NCBI GenBank assembly: GCA_022393335.1
Contig: JAJEKB010020944.1
Span: 816,893 to 880,892, forward strand
Direction of reading: 5' to 3'
DNA: 64,000 nucleotides
DNA from: Macrotrachela quadricornifera
Taxonomy: Eukaryota; Rotifera; Eurotatoria; Philodinida; Philodinidae
Positions within the stretch are counted from its first letter, which is position 1; every line of letters begins with the position of its first letter. The notes under the pieces are model-generated. The model was given only the letters and a program-made list of their open reading frames with translations. It was not told where the DNA came from and made no database searches. Shown piece after piece: positions 56,074 through 64,000 of the stretch. Made by a program: the position numbers and the translations under genes.

Positions 56074-57314
56074 TTGGGTTGGTAAGAAATTTTTGTCGTT
56101 TTTTTCGTAACTTTCTAGAATAGTCAAGAAAGTTCTAGAAGTTTCTATACTAAGGATATATAAAGGGAGTGTAAATAGCTTTCGAACAACAGTAAAACTA
56201 TGAATATACATGCTGGCCTCGAATTAGAGAAGAAAATATCTCGTAGAGAGCTCAGCGTGTTTCTGCCTCATGAATTCCGTCTGGATCACAAAACAAAAAA
56301 AGCAACGAGCAACATATGCCACACGATAAGCCAGGATGCGCTCTCCATTCGTACAGTGCAATGTTGGTTCAATCGGTTTAAGAACGATAACTTCGAAGTC
56401 GACGATTTACCTCATACTGGAAGATCACTATAGATGGATATGGTTCTTTTAAAGGAGTTTATCGAAGAAGATCCTAGACTGACTACACAGTGTTTAGCAG
56501 AGCGACTTGGGTGCTCTCATATTACAGTGGAAACGCATCTGCACGAATTAGACAAAACGTAGAAATATGGAGTTTGGGTACCACATGATTTGCCGCCACA
56601 TCAGCTTCAGCACAGAGTTGATGCTTGTATAGAATCAATGACATCTTATCGCAACTACGAATGGCTCCGCAATCTTATTAGCGGTGATGAGAAGTGTGTG
56701 CTGTACATTAACTGCACGCACAGATGCCATTGACTGAGCGCTGGGCAAACTGGTGAAGAAACGCCTAAGACTGATCCACATTCAAAGAGGGTAGTGTTGA
56801 GCGTACCGTGGAGTGATAAAGGAATTATTCATTGGAAACTTCTTCTTGATAGCTACACTATCACTACTGATCTCTACTGTCAACAACTGGATCGGCTTGC
56901 AGAAAAACTCAAGGGAAAGCAGGATCGAATTTATCCCTTGCATGATAATGCGAGACCCCATGTTGTAAAATAGACGCGCCAAAAGATATTGGAGCTCGGA
57001 TAGATTACTGTTCTATATTCGCCTTATTCTCCAAACTTGGCTCCTACAGACCGCCATTTATTTCGTTTTCTGACCAATCATTTACGCAAAAAAAAATTTG
57101 ACGACGAGAACGACCTTATAAAAGATCTGCAAAACTTCTTTGGTCAGAAGTCCCAGGACTTCTACAAACGTGGAATTCTTTCTCTTCCGGAGCATTGGCA
57201 ACAAGCCATAGATAATGATGGAGTATACAAAGTTGAAAGCCAGTTGGATTCTTGAAGTTAAAAAATAAAAAGAAAATTTTGGAAAAAAACTTGAAAAATT
57301 TCTTACCAACCTAA
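56074..57314 (+). mobile_element. Decayed mariner element
   Basis: Terminal inverted repeats TTGGGTTGGTAAGAAATTTT at the left and, read on the other strand, TTAGGTTGGTAAGAAATTT at the right; total about 1.24 kb, the usual size. TA precedes the left end within a TA-rich run. The transposase inside is broken by several stops. It differs in sequence and inverted repeats from the mariner at 22.4 kb, so it belongs to another subfamily. Confidence 0.88.
56200..57255 (+). pseudogene. mariner transposase pseudogene
   Basis: The open start (56200-56433) contains a helix-turn-helix region ending SIRTVQCWFNRFKNDNFEV, then a stop. The next pieces include EDPRLTTQCLAERLGCSHIT and WVPHDLPPHQLQHRVDACI, then SGDEK (first catalytic Asp region), LHDNARPH (second) and PYSPNLAPTD (third, with Asp kept but PDL changed to PNL). 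The end reads LPEHWQQAIDNDGVYKVE. At least four to five in-frame stops (after GRSL, DKT, HRCH, VVK and LELG) mean it is inactive. The spacing between second and third catalytic positions is compatible with DD34D. Confidence 0.88.
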
Positions 57315-57319
57315 TGAAA

Positions 57320-59070
57320 ACTTCTCCTGTGAACATGTTTTTAGCGAAAGATCATTTATCTATATTGAAAATCTTGTTAATGATTTTGTTTTACTTATTC
57401 AATATTTTATCTTTAAAAGAAAATGTTGATATGTTATCTAAGTGAATTTATACAGAATATTTTATCAATAATTATTTTCACACATTTATTTTGACTTTTT
57501 TTTTTCGTTGTATTAATCTCGTACGATTAACATTTAAAATGAAATATAAAATAAAAAAACAATTTTTTTCAAATAATCAATTATTTTTTAAGAAAAACTA
57601 AGATTGGTTCTTTCATACAATGTTGTCATATTTCAATAAAAGGAATAATTGATGAAAAATAGTTTTAATTTAATTTAGTATGATAATATTGTCTCTCAAT
57701 AAAAGTTTATTATCAATATTTAATAAATTTAAATGATAATCATTTAAGAAAAAAATATTTTTATTTTTACTGTATTTTATGATCATTCAGATTTATAAAT
57801 AAAAACAGCCATTTTAATTAAATTATTAATACAGTATATGATTATTTTCATGTTAAAAAACTCTAAAATATAATCAACAGATGAAGATAAACATAATGAA
57901 ATTCATATGACACACTTTAGCAATTTTCATATTGTACACTTTCATCAATATTTTTCAGTATTTTCTCATTTACAATGTAAATAGATAATTATTTCAATTA
58001 TATTTAATATTTTAATCCGACACGGTTTTATATTAAAACTTTTGTATTAGCATACAAAAATCAACGAATAGGTATCAGTTGTAATTTTAGTCGGAAAAGG
58101 GCTACGCTAAGAAGTTTTCCATCTGAATTCATCTTTGAAAAATAATCGTTAGTTATAATTCATCTCATTATTTCAAATAAATATTATTGTTCTATATTCA
58201 TTTTCTTCACATATTCTTATTAGTTTCAAAAATATCGTATTGTATCAGCGATGTTAATATGCGTACACCTTGATCTAATCAAGTCTCAAAGAATACCATT
58301 GATAATCACTACATTTATTAATTCATGGAGAAAATAGTGCTTTAAAAAGCTAAGAATATATTTTCTAAATAAAGTACATATATCCAGAAAAAAATATATA
58401 TATTGGAAAAAGTGAAGTAGACAACTAAACACGAATGATCTCATATTTATCATTTTAGTCATGTTTCCGAAAATGAAGTAAATAGCAACGAAAATTTAAA
58501 TCAATCTGATAAATATTCATGAGTTATTAAATATTAAAGAAATAATAATGAAACTTGACACATCGTTTTATATAGCAACATCATGTTTATCCTAATCTTT
58601 GATGGTTTTTTTGACTTGAATTCTAAATCCTTTGGCCTTCGCAATTGTTTCTTTCGTAAAATCCCAAAATAATTGATGAATCAATTCTATTTCCTACTGA
58701 CCACTGTATAAGCATGGTTGAAATGAATTTTGTCAAATCAACAATTCAGTTAATCTTTTTTAAGCGTTTCATATAAGTCGATGAATCTCATATATAATAT
58801 TGTTGATTGATATTGTATAACAACATATGCATACTATCACGAACGAAATATTCTCATTATTAATATGGATAAATTAAAGAAGAAAAATCTTCATGATATC
58901 TATAAATTCATCTTCTTCTTGATGATGTTATAGATCAATGATTTGTCAAATTGAACAATACATTGTCGAACGATACACCCGAGAACAAAACTATTCAATT
59001 TTTAGATTATCTATTTGCGAATTTAAGAAATCGTATTATAAGACAAGCTTTTTTAAAATTTTTTTATTTT
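57320..59070. other. Gene-free, extremely AT-rich stretch
   Basis: No open frame of note and no repeat structure recognised. It includes the 3' flank of the glycosyltransferase gene. Confidence 0.45.
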
Positions 59071-59073
59071 AAA

Positions 59074-60078
59074 TCAAAGAAGCAAATGTGACATATTTTT
59101 TTGAGTACTGGAAGAATACTGATCAATCTGAACGGAAACCGATATTTTTCCTCGTCGTCCAGCTATAAAACGACGTCGGACGAAAGTGTATATCCAAATA
59201 ATACCGAAAATGAATGCAGTACAAAGTACTAATTGTGTACCCATAGTATGAAGTTTTAAAGATGTATAAATATATGTGGCTAATTTCGCATCACGTCCAT
59301 GCCAAGTACTGCCTCCTGCAAACCAAAGAAAAAGCGGCGAGTATACTTTTTCTTCAATAATGCGTATTGAAGCTTGTTGATGTGACATATCAAATAGATG
59401 TTCATTAAGTGTCACGTAGAGTGAACCTGCACTTAACATAACAGTAAGATAATGTACTATATAATTATAATTGAAAAGAGATAAACGAGACATAAGTTGA
59501 CGAAAGAAAGGATGACCTTTCGTTGAAATCATAAAATCATTTGAAACTCCATTTGGTTTTGTAGCAGGAAGAGCAGCAAGATGATTTGATTGTGGATCAA
59601 GTGATTCCAATACATTCAATAGAATATTTAATGATTTCGAACAACCAGCATCCATATCAATATATACACCACCTAAATGATATAACATGATATAACGAAA
59701 AGAATCGACTCGTTGAATATTATTAGAATAAGTAAGAAAAGTATTGACATACAAATCAGGTTCTTTTTCACGAACAAATTTATGCATATCTTCATCTGTC
59801 CATAAACGATATTCGAATTGATCAGCATTAAGTTTTCGTACACTTTCAACACTCAAATTCCAGCGTTGTGGTATAATTGAATTTTTCCATGTTTGATGAA
59901 TAAAACGAGGAATGCGACGTTTGTATTTATTATTTGTTTCATTTTTCTTCATTAATTTAATAACATCCTGTTCAGTAACAAATATTTGTGGTGAACGACG
60001 ACGAAAAGTAGTAATATAAATTACGAAAAAAATAACGGTTATTAATATAAACCATAAGAGAAAGACACGTAATTGCAT
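59074..60078 (-). CDS. GT32-family glycosyltransferase, fungal MIPC-synthase-like, single exon
   Basis: 334 residues from the ATG at 60078. A type II membrane anchor (residues about 5-25, FLLWFILITVIFFVIYIT) is followed by the GT32 core: RRIPRFIHQTWK (55-66), YRLWTDEDM, IQRVDSFRYIMLYHLGGVYI and the DxD metal/sugar-nucleotide motif D141-M-D143, then GVSNDFMISTKGHPFFRQL. A second hydrophobic helix (about 275-297) and a basic tail follow. GVSND and KGHPF, together with two membrane anchors, are typical of fungal inositol-phosphoceramide mannosyltransferases (SUR1/CSH1 type), which act in the Golgi on sphingolipids. The acceptor here is unknown. No introns, while confirmed neighbours have them, fits acquisition by horizontal transfer. 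Confidence 0.9.
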   Translation of the reverse strand: MQLRVFLLWFILITVIFFVIYITTFRRRSPQIFVTEQDVIKLMKKNETNNKYKRRIPRFIHQTWKNSIIPQRWNLSVESVRKLNADQFEYRLWTDEDMHKFVREKEPDLYVNTFLTYSNNIQRVDSFRYIMLYHLGGVYIDMDAGCSKSLNILLNVLESLDPQSNHLAALPATKPNGVSNDFMISTKGHPFFRQLMSRLSLFNYNYIVHYLTVMLSAGSLYVTLNEHLFDMSHQQASIRIIEEKVYSPLFLWFAGGSTWHGRDAKLATYIYTSLKLHTMGTQLVLCTAFIFGIIWIYTFVRRRFIAGRRGKISVSVQIDQYSSSTQKNMSHLLL

Positions 60079-60084
60079 TGAATA

Positions 60085-62580
60085 ATGAACAAAAAGATAT
60101 TGTCACCTGCTTCTTATCTAAAAGTCTCGAGATAGTATCAACATTAGTTAATAGATTGTTAAAAATATTTAAAACAAAAAACGAAATTTATCTGAGAATA
60201 ACGCGAGCATACTCATCAACCTTCTATATGAATTAAATGTTCGTATATAATATTTTGTTCTATTCTTTGTTTTATTTTTAATGTATCACCTATGAATCAA
60301 ACACATTCATCGATCATAAGCAATATCGTCTAACATCATTTTTTTTTCGTTTCTTTTACATGCTAAATTACACTGAAAAAAAAAGGATATCACACAAAAC
60401 CTAAAAATGGTTTAGTATAAAACTATGAAACCCTCAAAAAATTCTTTGCATGCAAAAATTTATCTTTCTAAAGTTTTGTAATTTTATACAAAACCTAAAA
60501 AAAAAAGTTTCGAATCACAAAACCTTTTTTTTTCTAATGTAGTTTGCGCTCGCACATGCTTCTATACGGAGTGTGACTAATTTGAATATTGACAATATAT
60601 AATCAGAATGATAACAACCAATGCAGTCGACCGTAACAATAGTTAATGTAGGTAATTAAAAAATACAGCACGAGTCTCTTTAGTATTATCAATCAATCTA
60701 GAAAAACTAATGACGCTCATATTCGAAATAAATGCCATCATAAACAAGATTTATCTGAAGAAAAATCGATGAGATAGTCAATCAATCACATAAAAAATAT
60801 TTACATTGGATGTTTATGATGGTGTATTCTTATTTTCTTTTCACTTATGACATCTTGAAAAGAGTGCGATGAATATTCCTTATACGTATTTATTTTTACT
60901 CACAAAACTCTTTTGAAAAACTTTCCTTCAATCATAATCATATAGTACACTACTAATAGGCGGATAACTCTAAACCATCGACTATAACATACTTCTGTTT
61001 ATGGATGATTTAAGATAAATAATTATTTATTTATCTTAATTATCTTTGAAACAATCTAAGTCTACGAATTACGAGTAAAACTTATTCTTACTAAAAATAT
61101 TACATCTAACTGTTGGATTTTCTGGACACAAGACATATGAAACTTCTTCCATAAGTTTTGAATCCATTTTGATGGTTTCTTACGATTTTAACCAAGATTT
61201 ATTGACGATGTTACCATCGAAGATAACGAGTTTTTTGAAAATATTTTACGTCCTTCTCAAAATGAGTTTGTCATTTTTTTCTTACTTGACACTAACCTCA
61301 GTTCTGTATCATTGAATTTAGAGGAGACATACAGGAACCTAATTTTTGACCATTATTATTTAAATAACTTGATATTTCTGGCTGAGTCTTTTATTATAAG
61401 TTCATCAGACCCAAGCACACATTTCTTGAAAATTTCAGCAAGATCAGTTGTTCTAAAGAAAAAAAACAGATTTTTGACAGGAAGGACTCTAAAATATATG
61501 AGCAACTATATCAAAATCTAGTTCAACATTAAATTCAATAAAACATATTAGTATAGTAGCTAATGAATTTTATAATCTCTTGTTTATTGACTTATCTCAT
61601 ATTTATTGATGTCAGAATCGTATGTCATAAAATCAATGCCCAAATGCCTTAATCTTCAAAAAATACTCAATCTAACCAAAAAAATAATAAAACAAATTCT
61701 CGGTTTCGTTTTAACCAATCATTCTGTGTCTCCATGTCCCCATCATGTGAAAAATTAAACAAAATAAATTTCAAAAGAAAAAAAGAAATTAAAAAAAATT
61801 CGATTAATCATTCAATGTTCCCTTGTTCCCATGACAAAACTTAATTTAAGATTAAAAAGTCAATAACACATTTAATAAATATTCGATCAATAACAGCTCT
61901 CCGCTAAGAAGATATTATCATTAATACGACTGCATTTAATAGCAACAACTAACATCATGAATGTGAGGGTGAGGGTGATTGGTTTATCCCATATTTGACA
62001 AAATAAGATGTTAGAAAGTATAAAATAAACTTGTGAAAAATAATTAGAGTCAGATATTTTGATATATTTGATTCATAATCTGACACACTTCATTTATAAA
62101 ATATCGTTGTTTTCGAATATCGCATTTTGTTTTACAATCGTTCTCATTCATTTTCAACTTAATCTTACTCAAATCTATTCATTTCAAGTCATTCGGAATG
62201 GGTTGCAAATAAGATTTTTCTCCCTTGTAGATAGCTACTATTTTGTACATATTTAAATATTCTTCGCTTTAATATGTAACCTTATAATCAGTTTGGATTG
62301 ATTAGTTAGCAAATATCGTGAGAAATACAAAGAATTCAAAATTAAATATTAATTTAAAGAAAAAAAGTACATAAATATACAAATCACGATCATAAATTGG
62401 CAATGTTCATTATTATTTATTACATTTATATAAATAAACGAATATTATGACATGTATTATAAAAAAACATATACAACCGAGAGTAAGAGAGATATGAATG
62501 AAACTAAATGATCAGGTTATGATTATTATTGAGAATTTTAGTTTTGTCCTAGTTAAATAACACCTATACAAATAAGAAAT
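60085..62580. other. Gene-free stretch with a hexamer motif
   Basis: No gene recognised. A GAGGGTGAGGGTGA telomere-like doublet lies at about 61964-61978, without a hammerhead motif nearby. The open frames at 61312-61521 and 62059-62256 show no family features. Confidence 0.45.
60370..60542. mobile_element. Possible short MITE
   Basis: CACTGAAAAAAAAAGG at the left and CCTTTTTTTTTCTAATG at the right form imperfect inverted ends. Internal AAAACCTAAAAA repeats occur on both sides. It resembles the CACTGTAAAAAA element at 11461-11675. The poly-A content makes chance pairing likely. Confidence 0.35.
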
Positions 62581-62589
62581 TGTTGTCAA

Positions 62590-63961
62590 TTACCAAGATA
62601 CAATACGTTCGGTAAGTGTAGCAAACATAGATCCTGTCAGAAATAAAAAGAACAAAACAAGAATTTGATTATAATGAATTGGAACTAAATAAGATTGATT
62701 TTGTTTTGTCGATGATCGCTTATGAATAACAACAGGTATTTCTCGATGAGGATGAACTGAAAGTGTAGATAGCAATGGAGTTGATTGAATCAACTTATCT
62801 GTACAATGCGGCAAGAATCTTTGAGGAATTAAATATGTTGAGACATTAAACAAGTCAATGAACACTTGATATTTATCACTATAATTGAGAGAAAAAAAAA
62901 GATATAATATGAAATAATTAATTTGTTCATTTTTCTTATTTTATTTTTTTTATTAAATATTTAATATACTTACTTAACTGTTTGTTGCAGATAGGAGAAA
63001 CCATCTGAACCTCCTGTACCAGGTTTACGACCAATTTGACGTTGAACCAATAGTACATGTTTATCTATTATTGAAAAATAAATTCAATTAATTTTTTTAA
63101 ATATAAACAAAATTATTTTACTTACGACGCCAACACGCCAATAAAGCATCAATATCCATGAGTAATCCAAGCATTTGATAAGCTTGTTGAAAGCAAGGTT
63201 GTTGATGATACAATGAAATCATTAGAGCAGATAACATTGCTTTATGACTAATTCGACGTTCATTGTTAGCCAATAATTTTTCATATTCATTTGGATCAAT
63301 CATACTTGCAAATTTTCGTTTTGATGCTTCTGCAACATTTTCAGCAATTTCTTCATCAGTACCATTCTATTAATTAATAAAATAAAAATTCAATCTAATC
63401 GTAGATCATTACTTACCGCAATCTGTTGTTTCTTTTCATATCCAATATAACATTCTACAGATGATGTAAACAATGTCAAAAAATTGAATGATACATTATC
63501 ATAAATGTATTCTAACCATCTCTATATAATAAAAAAAATTCTACAAATAGAATTAAATTTAATTTTAAAAATTACTTCAAGTTGAATTAATAATGATTCT
63601 TCTTTAACTGTTTTTTCTAAATCATTAGACTGTGCACCTTTAAACAATGTTTCAGTAAAATATTTTGTTTTATACAATATTCGAGATCGATCAGTTAAAC
63701 CAAGTTTCATTTCAATCATACGAAATTGAAGACTTTGAAAACCACTACCTGAAGATAGGTAACTACGAAATTCGAGAAATTCAATCGGTGTCATTGTATC
63801 CAATAATTCAAATTGATTGACTAATATATTCAAAATATTTACCGATCGTTTTAATCGTAAATTAATATTAAATAAATTCGATATAACATCATCAATTTTG
63901 ACAAAAATATTTTGAATTGAATCAATTTCAAATAAAATTTGTTTAAACCATAATTCATATA
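62590..63961 (-). CDS. TDO2: Tryptophan 2,3-dioxygenase, C-terminal part (5' end outside window)
   Basis: Heme enzyme that opens the indole ring of L-tryptophan to N-formylkynurenine, the first step of the kynurenine pathway. Five exons are readable on the minus strand: 63576-63961, 63417-63521, 63126-63366, 62974-63064 and 62590-62878, all with GT...AG introns of 41-95 bp and matching phases. Signature segments appear in order: [101 protein letters not shown]. The heme-ligand His follows in HKHVLLVQR. The family normally ends soon after the LIPxxxxP segment; here about 70 more residues follow, including a hydrophobic helix ([15 protein letters not shown]). The first exons lie beyond position 63961. 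Confidence 0.94.
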
Positions 63962-64000
63962 CTAAATAAAAGAATTATTTTAATAGAAAAATTTCTTTTT

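Overview
The window is AT-rich eukaryotic DNA with small spliceosomal introns (about 50-60 bp, GT...AG), compact single-exon genes, many short inverted-repeat transposons and relics of Athena-type Penelope-like retroelements (PLEs). Together with multi-copy F-box/LRR genes, R-S-E ADP-ribosyltransferase genes and giant NACHT genes, this points to a bdelloid rotifer (Rotaria- or Adineta-like). That assignment is inference from gene-family flavour, not from a database search. Three runs of N mark assembly gaps: 14008-14017, 24207-24606 and 38484-38883.

Layout. The first ~27 kb is mostly accessory DNA. It holds foldback elements, a hAT-type element carrying a 39-bp minisatellite (5117-6185), a four-exon glycine-zipper gene on the minus strand (6767-7967), hammerhead-ribozyme motifs (about 9.4-9.7 kb and 15.6 kb), a telomere-like GAGGGT array (about 14 kb), two pieces of PLE coding sequence (14763-15560 and 17990-20461), and an F-box pseudogene split by an apparently intact mariner (22435-23735). 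A piggyBac-like element lies at 25502-26090, and its empty target site can be seen at 8087-8090.

From 28 kb onwards genes become more frequent: a double-domain ADP-ribosyltransferase gene with one nonsense codon (28258-30204), a 1.6-kb near-perfect palindrome (31075-32677), an F-box/LRR pseudogene (33043-34621), a membrane/zinc-ribbon gene (35268-36119), a secreted nicotinamidase (38106-39433), a hAT transposase relic (about 41.1-41.6 kb), a PDZ gene (42385-43896), a 2088-residue NACHT NTPase in one exon (48687-54953), a decayed mariner (56074-57314), a fungal-type GT32 glycosyltransferase (59074-60078) and the 3' part of tryptophan 2,3-dioxygenase (62590-63961).

No operon-like logic links these genes. 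Three touch NAD metabolism (ADP-ribosyltransferase, nicotinamidase, tryptophan dioxygenase), but that may be chance. The most coherent possible system is the PLE module: on the minus strand a hammerhead motif is followed within about 10 nt by C-rich telomere-like hexamers and then by PLE reverse-transcriptase sequence. The ribozyme-plus-hexamer arrangement occurs twice.
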